Shown piece after piece: positions 52,767 through 61,314 of a stretch of DNA of 64,000 bases. Under the pieces are notes generated by a model. It saw only the letters and a program-made list of their open reading frames with translations. It was not told the DNA's origin and did no database searches. The translations under genes and the position numbers were made by a program. This DNA comes from a bacterium (GTDB lineage: Bacteria; Planctomycetota; Planctomycetia; Planctomycetales; Planctomycetaceae): positions 1-64,000 of the forward strand of contig WGMU01000090.1 of the NCBI GenBank assembly GCA_016124895.1, read 5' to 3'. The first letter of the stretch is position 1; every line of letters starts with the position of its first letter.

Positions 52767-53519
52767 ATGGCACTCGCAATGGCAGAGGAGACGGAATCTG
52801 TGCCGGACCGACGACGACATCGCGGGCCGCATCCGGAGGACCGGAATCTGTTCGCCCCGGAACGGTTACCGGATTTGTGCGCGGCGGTGAGGGATCTGAG
52901 CTGGCTGCTGTCTCACGGTTACGCGACGGCCTCGGCCCTGAAACTGGTCGGCGATCGATACTCGCTGGTAGCGCGGCAGCGGCTGGCGGTGGCTCGCTGT
53001 GCCTGCAGTGATTCGGATCGGACGCGGCGGCATACGCATCAGGTTTCGCCGAAACAGGTCCGCGGTCAGACGGTGCTCATTGACGGCTACAACGTGCTGA
53101 CGTCGATCGAAGCTGCGCTGTCCGGCGGCGTCCTGCTGCTCGGTCGTGACGGCTGCATCCGCGATATGGCGAGTATGCACGGCAGTTATCGCAAAGTGGC
53201 CGAGACCGTTCCGGCGATCGAACTCGCGGGCCGCCTGCTGGCCGAATGGCAACCCGCTCACTGCCTCTGGCTGCTCGATCAGCCGGTCTCGAACAGCGGC
53301 CGGTTGAAAATCCTGCTGCAGGACATCGCCGCCAGCAACCGCTGGTCCTGGCAGATTGACCTGGTTCCCGATCCGGACGCTGTTCTGAAAAGCAGAGATG
53401 AAATCGTCGCGACCGCCGACAGCGGCATCCTCAACAGGGCGGCGCGTTGGCTCAATCTTGCCCGAGAAGTGATTGAGCAACTGCCCCAGGTCGAATGGCT
53501 GATCCGATTGGAATCGTAA
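52767..53519 (+). CDS. DUF434 / DUF5616 conserved protein
   Basis: This 250-residue protein has no signal peptide or TM segment. The start is set at the ATG at 52767 (MALAMAEETES), though 52779 or an upstream ATG are possible. The N-terminal half matches DUF434: DLSWLLSHGYATASALKLVG near 45 and YSLVARQRLAVARCACSDS near 65. The C-terminal half has QTVLIDGYNVLTSIEAALSG near 105, GRDGCIRDMASMHGSYRKV near 130 and WLLDQPVSNSGRLK near 175. The second half has a spacing of Asp residues (IDGYN, LLDQPVS, ATADSGIL) similar to PIN/NYN-like nucleases; that link is my inference. The family is found in bacteria and archaea without a known function. Confidence 0.85.
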   Translation: MALAMAEETESVPDRRRHRGPHPEDRNLFAPERLPDLCAAVRDLSWLLSHGYATASALKLVGDRYSLVARQRLAVARCACSDSDRTRRHTHQVSPKQVRGQTVLIDGYNVLTSIEAALSGGVLLLGRDGCIRDMASMHGSYRKVAETVPAIELAGRLLAEWQPAHCLWLLDQPVSNSGRLKILLQDIAASNRWSWQIDLVPDPDAVLKSRDEIVATADSGILNRAARWLNLAREVIEQLPQVEWLIRLES

Positions 53520-53895
53520 CTGGACGGCGTCACTTGCGGTTGCCGTACAAGCACGAAGCACGAGCAAGCGAGTGAATCATTGACGTCAAACACACTCGCT
53601 TGCGCTTCGTGCTTGTATCCTCGCAGATTTCGCCAAAGTGGCGCTGTCCGAGTAAGAACCGTGGACTGCGCCAGTCTGACGGGAGCCGGTCTGCAGTTCG
53701 CCGCACGGGCCGGTCGACTTGCTGTGCTGTTCGCGCAGCGGCAGGATGACTCGTTCGCGGCGGGCTCGAGCCCGTCTGATTGTCTGTCGGAAGCGGGGGT
53801 TGCGTCGTCCTGCGCTCCCGGCTTCGGACAGGCCGGCTCGATGTGTCTCGCCTCCTCGTCAGTTGGGGGCTTCATTCCTGAGATGGCAGATCAAT
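53520..53895. other. Gap with large cruciform repeat
   Basis: This 376-bp gap carries the inverted repeat at 53546-53617. Open frames continue from here into the amidohydrolase gene, but they lack signal-peptide character until the ATG at 53896. No separate gene is supported. Confidence 0.5.
53546..53617. repeat. Long near-perfect inverted repeat
   Basis: The outer arms TACAAGCACGAAGC (53546-53559) and GCTTCGTGCTTGTA (53604-53617) match exactly over 14 bp. The inner arms GCAAGCGAGTG (53564-53574) and CACTCGCTTGC (53593-53603) match exactly over 11 bp. Only the four bases ACGA on the left interrupt them. The loop is 18 bases. It is a mobile-repeat-like element or a strong bidirectional hairpin. 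Confidence 0.85.
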
Positions 53896-55752
53896 ATGAG
53901 CAGCCTTTGGATGAGTCGTCGGGCACTGAACTTCGACCGTGCGGCAATCGGCCAGGCTGCTGGCACGCGTCTCCTGGCGACCGCTCTGCTGTGCGGACTC
54001 GTCAGTTCCTGGGATTGTGCAATGGCTCAGACCAGGCAGTCGGGGAAACCGGACCAGCCGGCCGATCTCGTCGTGCTTGACGCGAAGGTCGTCACACTGG
54101 ACGGCGATGGTTCGGTTGTCGAAGCGCTGGCGGTGCGTGATGGGCGCGTCCTCGCGGTCGGAAGCTCGGAGCAGATCCGGCGGCTGGCGGGGCCTGCGAC
54201 GAAAGAGCTCGCGCTCGACGGGCGGACGGTGATTCCGGGTCTGATTGAATCGCACTGTCATGCGCTGGGCGTCGCGTTGTCAGAGCTGAAGTCGCCGTAC
54301 GAAGAGATGCGCAGCATTCCTCAACTGCAGGCATGGATTCGGAAACGGGCCAGTGAGCTGCCGGAAGGTCGCTGGGTCGAGGCACCGCGGACGGACGTCA
54401 TGCGACTTGACGAGATGCGGTTTCCAACGCGGGAGGAGATGGACGCGGGGTCGACGACGCATCCGGTTGTGCTGACGTCGGTACGCAAGCATCTGTTGAA
54501 CTCGGCGGCCTGGCGGGCGATTGGTGTCAACCAGGACAGCGACGAGGTTCCCGGAGCGAAGATTGTCCGCGACAAACGCGGGCGGCCGTGGCTGCTGGCG
54601 GGAGGTTCGCAACTCCTGCGCGACGAGACGCCGGTGCCGGAAGTGTCTGAGGACGAAAAGCTGGCGGCGGTCAAACGCGTCCATGGGATTTATTCGAGCG
54701 TTGGCATTACGAGCATCTTCGAGCGGGCTCTGAACGCCGAGGGCTGGAAGACTTACGAAACGCTGAAGCGCCGCGGCGATCTGAATGTTCGAGTAACGGC
54801 GACGATCCGGCAGCAGTTTCGTTCGGGCGAGCAGGTGACCGAGTTCTCGAAGAAGCTCGGAATGAAAACGGGTGACGGCGACGACTGGCTGCGCGTCGGG
54901 CCACTGAAGATTACCGTTGATGGCGGCATTCACTGGGGCACGACGCGACTGCGGGAACCGTTCGGGCCGCAGCGGATCGAGTTCTACAAGATCGGGACGC
55001 TGGTCGATCCGGATTACCGTGGCGACCTGAGTTACTCGGTCGAGCAGATGCGCGAGATCTTCGACGTCGGCCATCGGCTGGGCTGGCAGATGTGCTGTCA
55101 CGTGACCGGGGACGCGGGTGTCGACGCCGTGCTCGACGCGCTGGAAGCGGTCAACCGGACGCAGCCGATCTCCGATCGACGGTTCTCGCTGACGCACGCG
55201 TACTTTCCGGCAAAGGATTCAATTGAGCGTTGTCGCCGGCTGGGCGTCGGCGTCGATACGCAGCCGTATCTGTATTTCCGCGATGCCCGGTTCATCGATC
55301 AGATCTACGGGCCGAGCTGGGCAGAGCGGTTCATTGGGCTGGCCGACTGGTACCACGGTGGCGTTCCGGTCGCGATCAACAGCGACCATATGAGTGGCCT
55401 CGATCCAGACCATTCGATGAACTCGTTCAACCCGTTTCTGCAGCTCGCGATCGCGGTCACTCGACGCGACACATACGGCAACGTTTATGGAGAACGGCAG
55501 AAGCTGTCGCGACTGGAAGCCTTGCGCTGCATGACGACTCATGCGGCCTGGCTGAGCTTTGATGAAGACGTCAAGGGCTCGATCGAGCCCGGCAAGCTGG
55601 CCGATTTCGTGGTGCTCGACCGCGACTACTTCACGTGTCCGGAAGAGGAGATCGCGCAGATTCGGCCGCGGCTGACCGTCGTCAACGGACGCGTGACTTA
55701 CGAATCGGAGTCGGCTGTTGCGAGTCAGGCCGCGCGAGGCAACAGCGAATAA
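53896..55752 (+). CDS. Exported YtcJ-type amidohydrolase
   Basis: This 618-residue protein starts at the ATG at 53896 and has a signal-like segment (TRLLATALLCGLVSSWDCAM, about 24-43). It belongs to amidohydrolase family 3 (YtcJ, formamidase-like). Family motifs include VDAKVVTLDGDG-type opening (VVLDAKVVTLDGDG near 60), GRTVIPGLIESHCHALG with the HxH at about 118-120, LRVGPLKITVDGGIHWGTT near 335, CCHVTGDAGVDAVLDAL near 400 and FSLTHAYFPAKDSIERC near 430. Closing motifs are SIEPGKLADFVVLDRDYFT near 565. Metal ligands appear intact, unlike in the gene at 46778. The substrate is unknown; the family acts on N-acyl or formamide bonds. Confidence 0.9.
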   Translation: MSSLWMSRRALNFDRAAIGQAAGTRLLATALLCGLVSSWDCAMAQTRQSGKPDQPADLVVLDAKVVTLDGDGSVVEALAVRDGRVLAVGSSEQIRRLAGPATKELALDGRTVIPGLIESHCHALGVALSELKSPYEEMRSIPQLQAWIRKRASELPEGRWVEAPRTDVMRLDEMRFPTREEMDAGSTTHPVVLTSVRKHLLNSAAWRAIGVNQDSDEVPGAKIVRDKRGRPWLLAGGSQLLRDETPVPEVSEDEKLAAVKRVHGIYSSVGITSIFERALNAEGWKTYETLKRRGDLNVRVTATIRQQFRSGEQVTEFSKKLGMKTGDGDDWLRVGPLKITVDGGIHWGTTRLREPFGPQRIEFYKIGTLVDPDYRGDLSYSVEQMREIFDVGHRLGWQMCCHVTGDAGVDAVLDALEAVNRTQPISDRRFSLTHAYFPAKDSIERCRRLGVGVDTQPYLYFRDARFIDQIYGPSWAERFIGLADWYHGGVPVAINSDHMSGLDPDHSMNSFNPFLQLAIAVTRRDTYGNVYGERQKLSRLEALRCMTTHAAWLSFDEDVKGSIEPGKLADFVVLDRDYFTCPEEEIAQIRPRLTVVNGRVTYESESAVASQAARGNSE

Positions 55753-55904
55753 TACGAGACTGGCGATGCTTGTGAGTCGTGAGTCACCCTGCGAGGAGTT
55801 GAGTTCTCCTGAAAGGAAAATCCGCTGGCTGGTGGATCTTTGGTGAGAATTACGGTTCACTCGGAACGCGTGAATTTGCTGGTATTTCTTCTGGAGACGG
55901 TGCG

Positions 55905-57293
55905 ATGCGAATGGCAGTGCGCAAGTTGACGGTGCTCTCAGTGCTGGTGGCCGGGACTCTGTCCGTCGATGCGGCCGGCGCAGCGGACTGGGCTCGATTC
56001 CGGGGACCGAACGGCAGCGGAGTCAGTGCGGATGAGGCTCCCATTCCAGCGGAATGGAGTGACTCGAAGAATCTGCAGTGGAAGGCTGAGCTGCCGGGAC
56101 CGGGAGCGTCGAGCCCGATCGTCGTCGGCGACCGGGTCTTTGTGACGTCGTGGTCAGGGTACGCAGACGGCTCCGACGGCGGCTCGCTGGATTCGCTGGA
56201 ACGCCACCTCGTCTGTCTCGATCGTAAGACCGGCAAACAGCTCTGGATGTCGAGCGTCGCCGCGAAGCTGCCGGAAGAATCATACCGCGGCATGTTTGCC
56301 GAAAATGGGTATGCGAGTCATACGCCGGTATCCGATGGCGGGATCGTTGTCGCGTTTTTCGGGAAGTCCGGTGTGTACGCGTACGACCTTGAAGGCAAGG
56401 AACTGTGGAACGCCGACGCGGGTGAGGCGCTCGATCAGCGTGGCTGGGGTTCGGCATCGAGCCCGATTCTTTATCAGGACAAAGTGATCGTTACGGCGTC
56501 GATCGAGAGTCACTCCGTCATCGCGTTTGATACGAAGACCGGGAAGAAGATCTGGAAGCAGGAAGCTGACGGCTTCGGCAGCACCTGGGGAACGCCGGTT
56601 GTTGTCGGCAGTGGCGACGATGCGGAACTGGTCATCGGCGTGCCGTATGAGGTCTGGGCCTTGAATCCTGAGAACGGCAAACTGAAGTGGTATTGCGAAG
56701 CGATGGCGTCGAGCTCGATGTGTTCAAGCGTCGTCGCGCAGAACGGCGTGATCTACGGTGTCGAGTCCGGGCCTGGCGGTGGCGGTTCGATCGCGATCAA
56801 AGCGGGTGGCAAAGGCGACATCTCGAAGTCCGCAACGCTGTGGACCGGCGGCGATCGATCACGGATCGACACGCCCGTCGTCTATGACGGGTTGCTGTAT
56901 TACGTCAGCAATGGTGTCGTGAGTTGCCTCGATGCAAAGACCGGCGACCGCGTTTATCAGGGGCGACTGAGTGATGGCGCGGCGGGCGGCCGCGAGGGCG
57001 GCGATCGTCCCGAAAGAGGCCGCGGTGGATTTGGTGGCGGTCGCGGAGGCTTTGGCGGTGGCCGGGGCGGCGGGCAGGATTACTCGTCGCCGATCATCGC
57101 TGACGGCAAGCTGATCTTTGCGCGTCGATCGGGCGATGTCTTCGTCGTCAAAACTGGTCGCAAGTTCGAGCAGCTTGCTGTGAACCGCTTCGATTCATCG
57201 GCCGGGGATTTCAACGCGACACCTGCCGTCAGTGATGGGCAGCTCTTCATTCGGTCGAGTAAAACGCTGTACTGCGTCAGTGCGACGAAGTAA
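55905..57293 (+). CDS. Exported PQQ-like beta-propeller protein with Gly/Arg insert
   Basis: This 462-residue protein has a signal peptide (MRMAVRKLTVLSVLVAGTLS). Its repeated beta-propeller blades are of the PQQ/BamB type: ADWARFRGPNGSGVS near 27, VCLDRKTGKQLWMSS near 105, VYAYDLEGKELWNAD near 160, VIAFDTKTGKKIWKQEADG near 205 and VSCLDAKTGDRVYQGRLSDG near 345. A low-complexity stretch rich in Gly and Arg (about 365-392, with FGGGRGG repeated) is inserted between late blades. No PQQ-ligand set of a true quinoprotein dehydrogenase is evident, so it is probably a structural or binding protein in the envelope. A terminator-like hairpin follows. Confidence 0.88.
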   Translation: MRMAVRKLTVLSVLVAGTLSVDAAGAADWARFRGPNGSGVSADEAPIPAEWSDSKNLQWKAELPGPGASSPIVVGDRVFVTSWSGYADGSDGGSLDSLERHLVCLDRKTGKQLWMSSVAAKLPEESYRGMFAENGYASHTPVSDGGIVVAFFGKSGVYAYDLEGKELWNADAGEALDQRGWGSASSPILYQDKVIVTASIESHSVIAFDTKTGKKIWKQEADGFGSTWGTPVVVGSGDDAELVIGVPYEVWALNPENGKLKWYCEAMASSSMCSSVVAQNGVIYGVESGPGGGGSIAIKAGGKGDISKSATLWTGGDRSRIDTPVVYDGLLYYVSNGVVSCLDAKTGDRVYQGRLSDGAAGGREGGDRPERGRGGFGGGRGGFGGGRGGGQDYSSPIIADGKLIFARRSGDVFVVKTGRKFEQLAVNRFDSSAGDFNATPAVSDGQLFIRSSKTLYCVSATK

Positions 57294-57312
57294 CGCCATC
57301 GTGGTTTCACCA

Positions 57313-57357
57313 CAGGCGGCGGTTTCAGCGCGAATGCAGAAGCCGCCACCTGTTTTT
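57313..57357 (+). terminator. Rho-independent terminator
   Basis: CAGGCGGCGGTTT (57313-57325) pairs with AAGCCGCCACCTG (57340-57352) with two mismatches, and TTTTT (57353-57357) follows. It begins 20 bases after the propeller gene stop. Confidence 0.7.
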
Positions 57358-57568
57358 GCCGGCTGCCTTCCCGACCGGTGAACGAGATCTGTTTGGTCGC
57401 GTTTCTGATGTTGTGGGGCCGGGTGATTTCCGGGAGTTCGTCGCTGCGAACGTCGTACGATTTTCTGGAGTTGGATTCCTTGCCAGTCCGTGAGTTTCCT
57501 CGCGGCGACGGAACTCCGCTGAACGAGCGGAACTCAGCCCGTACAACCTCGTGACAACTGACGTCCGG

Positions 57569-58255
57569 TCACCAGACGCTGATCTCGGTGATCGCGACGT
57601 CGCCGGAGAAACAGACGTCGACATCGTCGCCGGGCGTCCGGGGCCGGTTGTGATAGTTGCCGGTGTAGCGAATGCCGGTCTCGTGCTCGTCGAAGTTCAT
57701 CAGCAGGTGCAGCGGATTCAGTGGGCTGCGCCGCAGCTCGGGAACGCGATCGATCCCGTACAGGTCGGGCAGGTTGACGTTCCAGAATCGGCCCGGCGTC
57801 AGTGTCTCTTCGAGCAGTTTCGCGAGTGACTGTTCGGTCAGTTGAGCGGCTCGATTCCAGTCCCATTCGGTGCCACTCTGTTTGTACTGGCTGAGGGCGA
57901 TGCCGGGTTTCGCGTGCAGAGCGGCCTCGCGGACGGCGGCCACCGTGCCGGACATGAAAACGTCGACGCCCAGGTTTCCGCCCGCGTTGATTCCCGAGAG
58001 GATCCAGTCGGCGTCTGGAACCAGTTTCCACAGAGCGACTCGGACGCAGTCGGCCGGCGTCCCGCTGATCGCCCAGCGTCCCGGTCCCAGCTCGTTGATC
58101 GAAATCGCTCCCTCAGATGTCACGCGATGCCCGCAGCCGGAATGCACCTGATCCGGCGCGACAACGAAGACCTCGCCAAACTGAGCTGCTACTTCAGCCA
58201 GTGCGGCAATTCCCGGAGCATCGATTCCGTCGTCGTTGGTCAGCAGAAACTTCAT
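57569..58255 (-). CDS. surE: 5'-nucleotidase / exopolyphosphatase SurE
   Basis: SurE is a metal-dependent phosphatase of nucleoside 5'-monophosphates in the stationary phase and stress response. The ATG at 58255 opens MKFLLTNDDGIDAPGI, with the catalytic NDDG at residues 7-10. Further family blocks are VVAPDQVHSGCGHRVT near 32, ISGTPADCVRVAL near 64 and LSGINAGGNLGVDVFMSGTV near 84, which supply the Ser and Asn metal ligands. The C-terminal GDVAITEISVW is typical. At 228 residues it is a little short of the 250 or so usual, but all core motifs are present. It is convergent to the propeller gene across the terminator. Confidence 0.96.
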   Translation of the reverse strand: MKFLLTNDDGIDAPGIAALAEVAAQFGEVFVVAPDQVHSGCGHRVTSEGAISINELGPGRWAISGTPADCVRVALWKLVPDADWILSGINAGGNLGVDVFMSGTVAAVREAALHAKPGIALSQYKQSGTEWDWNRAAQLTEQSLAKLLEETLTPGRFWNVNLPDLYGIDRVPELRRSPLNPLHLLMNFDEHETGIRYTGNYHNRPRTPGDDVDVCFSGDVAITEISVW

Positions 58256-58602
58256 TCGCGAGCAGGTCCATCAATCGGCGAGTGTCAACGGTGTCAACAA
58301 TGCACACAGTCCGCTGATGATAGACGCTCAGAACCGTTACGACAGCGTGACCTGCTGCGGCCGCTGCAGGGCCGGCTCTTCCAGGCCGTCACAATGCAGT
58401 ACGACGTGGCGACCGGCGATCCAACCCAGCAGTCAACGGCGACTTCCGCCTATGGCCCGGACGGCATCCGTATTCGGGCGATCAACGAAGTCGCGACGGA
58501 CGATGGATGCCTGTCCGGTCACGTGGGGTTTGTGGCCGGTGGATGAGCGTCCGGCGGACCGGTCACGATGGGACGCGACGCGAGATGTTCGCGCAGACTC
58601 GA
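58256..58602. other. Gap surE to acyltransferase
   Basis: This 347-bp gap separates two minus-strand genes. A possible 50-codon plus-strand frame (about 58394-58546) has no ribosome site and no recognisable relatives, so it is not called. No repeat-family copy is seen. Confidence 0.4.
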
Positions 58603-59946
58603 TTACGTCAGGCCGAGACGGCGCGTATGTGCGACGGGCGGTTGAGTGTCTGGAATCGGTGTCGTCTGTTTCGCGGTACTGCTGCCGGAAGGCGCGTTCA
58701 TGAAGCGTTTTTCGACGGTCCGGTGAAAGACAATCGCCGGCGGGATGGACAGCAGCAGACAGGTCGGGACGACCAGCATCGCGACGTCGGCATCAGCTCG
58801 GAAACCGGACGCGGCGAAGAGTGACGACACAACGACGACCAGCAGGTAGTGCGTCAAATACACGCTGTACGACATCCGCCCGCAAGCGGCCAGCGGCTGC
58901 AGACAGCGGAGTTCCGCAATCGGCCGGTCCAGACGCCGGAAGACGATCAGTGCGATGCCGAAGAGGCTCGAAATAAAAAGGTACTCATCGAGGTGCCGCT
59001 GAAATCCTTCCGGCTGCGTCCGGCGATCGAGAAAGGCGTAAACGGCGAACAGAGCCAGCGTTCCGCAGGCGGCCCAGCGGCCGCGTCGCGTTCCGTAGCT
59101 CAGCGAGTGATAGACAAGGATCCCCGACGCGAACATCAGCCAGTGGCCATCAAAGAAGAAGCCGTGCAGCTCGATGCCGTGATACCGGCAGATGTGCCGG
59201 ACAGCGAACGTCGTGGCTGTCACCACTGCCGTCAGCGTGAAGAATCGTGTCGCTGAGGCAGCCAGAATCAGGCCGGTCACCAGATAAAACTGTTCCTCGT
59301 AACACAGCGTCCAGGTATTGGGCATCAGGTACGAGGTGTTCTCGCTGCCTGCGAGTCGGTGCAGCCACGACTCTGAAGCCGTCAGGTTGCCGATCCAGCT
59401 CGCCAGTGGAAACTCAGAGAGTTTCGGAAGCTGCTCGCATGCCGACTCGACGGACTCGATCGCACTGAATACCAGCGTGAAGCACACTGCAATGCCAAGC
59501 ATGATCCACAGCGGCGGATAGATGCGGCGGATGCGGCGGACCACGTAGCTCCGCAGCGAATGCGGCTTGCGGCGCAGCGAGTCGATGCTGGCAGCGATGC
59601 AGTAACCGCTGATCACAAAGAACATCGGCACGCCGACCCACAGCCAGCCGATCAGCTTGATCGCCCAGCTTCCAGCGGACCAGGTGCTGCGGTCGTGCAT
59701 TTGCCAGAGATGATCGGCATAGAACGTCGAGTGGTACCCGGCGAGCATCAGGCAGGCGATACCGCGCCAGATATCGAAGCTTTGATAACGAACACTGGCC
59801 GGCCGCGGCGGGAGATTCGTTGCGATCGACGGAGTGGGCTGCGCGGCGGCCCTGACCGTCGCGGTTGGTTTTCGAATGCCTGCGTCTGTTTCCACCGGAT
59901 GTTCGCCTGCAGTCATTGGATGGGGCCTCGCCTTCGAACCGTTCAT
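58603..59946 (-). CDS. Acyltransferase family 3 membrane protein
   Basis: This polytopic acyltransferase is taken from the ATG at 59946 (447 residues); an in-frame ATG at 60036 adds 30 residues, and the true start could be either. After a polar lead comes YQSFDIWRGIACLMLAGYHS near residue 55, which carries the R/H catalytic pair of the family. PMFFVISGYCIAASID follows near 105. About ten hydrophobic segments run to about residue 420. Such enzymes transfer acetyl or other acyl groups onto sugars or lipids in the inner membrane; exopolysaccharide or O-antigen modification is common. The acceptor is unknown. The nearest sugar gene is the Gfo/Idh/MocA gene upstream on the same strand. Confidence 0.87.
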   Translation of the reverse strand: MNGSKARPHPMTAGEHPVETDAGIRKPTATVRAAAQPTPSIATNLPPRPASVRYQSFDIWRGIACLMLAGYHSTFYADHLWQMHDRSTWSAGSWAIKLIGWLWVGVPMFFVISGYCIAASIDSLRRKPHSLRSYVVRRIRRIYPPLWIMLGIAVCFTLVFSAIESVESACEQLPKLSEFPLASWIGNLTASESWLHRLAGSENTSYLMPNTWTLCYEEQFYLVTGLILAASATRFFTLTAVVTATTFAVRHICRYHGIELHGFFFDGHWLMFASGILVYHSLSYGTRRGRWAACGTLALFAVYAFLDRRTQPEGFQRHLDEYLFISSLFGIALIVFRRLDRPIAELRCLQPLAACGRMSYSVYLTHYLLVVVVSSLFAASGFRADADVAMLVVPTCLLLSIPPAIVFHRTVEKRFMNAPSGSSTAKQTTPIPDTQPPVAHTRRLGLT

Positions 59947-60274
59947 CGGCGCGACTGGAGACAGATCGGTGCGACAGTGCTGACTTGCCAGACCGTTACT
60001 ACCGAGATTGATGATACTCACGGTGCGACATTGCATTTCGGCCTGTCACGACCATCTGCGGCGCGTCGAGGCAACGCTCTGCCTGGAAATATGCGCCTCA
60101 CTTCTGGCGGACCGGGCAGGAAGCTGCAGTTCTGGTACAGGAAACCTGCGGCGACGGATCGAAATGTCACAACGCACCGGCTGGCCGTGGCCCTGCTGGC
60201 GCGAGCGTCGGAGTCGGACTTCATCCGGAATGCTTGTCGTGCTGCTCGCAGCCGTCCGCTTATCGCCGAACAGT

Positions 60275-61267
60275 TTACGAGACGGCGGCAGCGCTTCGAT
60301 CCAGTTCGTCCATCCACTTCTGAATCTGAATCGCGTCGAAGTAAGTGGCTCCGACCGGAACCGGCTGCAGTCCACGGACGATTCGACAGAAGCAGCGCAG
60401 CTCTTCAGCCATCATGCCGCTGGCTCCCGTCGGATTCGCACGGATTTCCAGAGCCAGCGGCCATTCCGCCTGCCTGCTCCAGAGTTCGATCGGCCGCGGA
60501 TTTGGATTGATCCTTGCGGCCCAGCCATCGCCGAACACTTCCATCCGGTCAAAACCTCGCGGTGGCATTCCTTCCGGCGTGAGGTACGACGCCGCAAACG
60601 ACGCGACGGGGCCGTCATCCCAGATCAGACGTGCGGAAGCGAGGTCGATCGCCCCTGACGGCGTTCGATGATAGTGAGCACTGAACTTCGACGGTTCCGC
60701 CCGGTTGACCAGCGCCTGCGTGGCGTACAGGTCATGCACCATCGCCGCGTGCAGTGGGTTCTCGCCAGCGAAGTCTGCGACGATGCTCGCTGGCCGGTGC
60801 CGGACGCAGTCGATATACGAGATCGGCCCGCGGTGCCGGGCCTCGTCACGAAGTTGCTGGAATTCGCTGTTAAACAGGACGATGTGTCCGACCATCAGAT
60901 TCGTCGAGTCGGCAGCGATCAGCGGCTGCAGGCTCAACGCCTCATTGAGGTCTTCAGAAATCGGCTTTTCCAGGAGCACTGTTTTGCCGGCTTCCAGCAG
61001 ACGCCGCGTCACGTCAACATGCGAGGCCGTCGTGCAGGCAACGATCCACGCCTCGGCGCCGGATTCGGCAACAGCGCGATCGAGGTCGGTCCAGCCGGGC
61101 ACGCCAGGCAGCGCGGCCTCAAATTCCCTCAGGCTGTCCTGACGTCGCGCGACGACGCCGACGAGTTCCGCCTCGCTCAGTCCAGCCAGAGTCAGTGAAT
61201 GGAGTCTGCCAAACCGACCGAGGCCGATCACGCCCGTCCTCACAGGTTCAAAGTTTCTGTCGCTCAC
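60275..61267 (-). CDS. Gfo/Idh/MocA-family oxidoreductase
   Basis: This 330-residue NAD(P)-dependent enzyme has the Rossmann motif TGVIGLGRFGRLHSLTL near residue 12 and VLLEKPISEDLNEAL near 95, with the catalytic Lys of EKP. The C-terminal sheet domain contains MVHDLYATQALV near 178, supplying the active-site His. Unlike the copy at 32622, the EKP is intact. No signal peptide is visible, so it is cytoplasmic. It is divergent from the esterase gene, whose start lies 47 bases away, so the two may share a promoter region. The substrate could be an inositol or a free or nucleotide-linked sugar. Confidence 0.9.
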   Translation of the reverse strand: MSDRNFEPVRTGVIGLGRFGRLHSLTLAGLSEAELVGVVARRQDSLREFEAALPGVPGWTDLDRAVAESGAEAWIVACTTASHVDVTRRLLEAGKTVLLEKPISEDLNEALSLQPLIAADSTNLMVGHIVLFNSEFQQLRDEARHRGPISYIDCVRHRPASIVADFAGENPLHAAMVHDLYATQALVNRAEPSKFSAHYHRTPSGAIDLASARLIWDDGPVASFAASYLTPEGMPPRGFDRMEVFGDGWAARINPNPRPIELWSRQAEWPLALEIRANPTGASGMMAEELRCFCRIVRGLQPVPVGATYFDAIQIQKWMDELDRSAAAVS

Positions 61268-61314
61268 TGAGTCTGCTCCGTTGAAATCTCGATGCCAGCA
61301 AAACTGGAAGCGCT

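Noticed and set aside
53580-54080. 166-codon plus-strand frame before the YtcJ-type gene
   Set aside because: It reads through the 3' arm of the cruciform repeat and overlaps the signal-peptide region of the certain gene in another frame.
58394-58546. 50-codon possible small gene upstream of the acyltransferase stop
   Set aside because: No ribosome site or known relatives; could not be supported.
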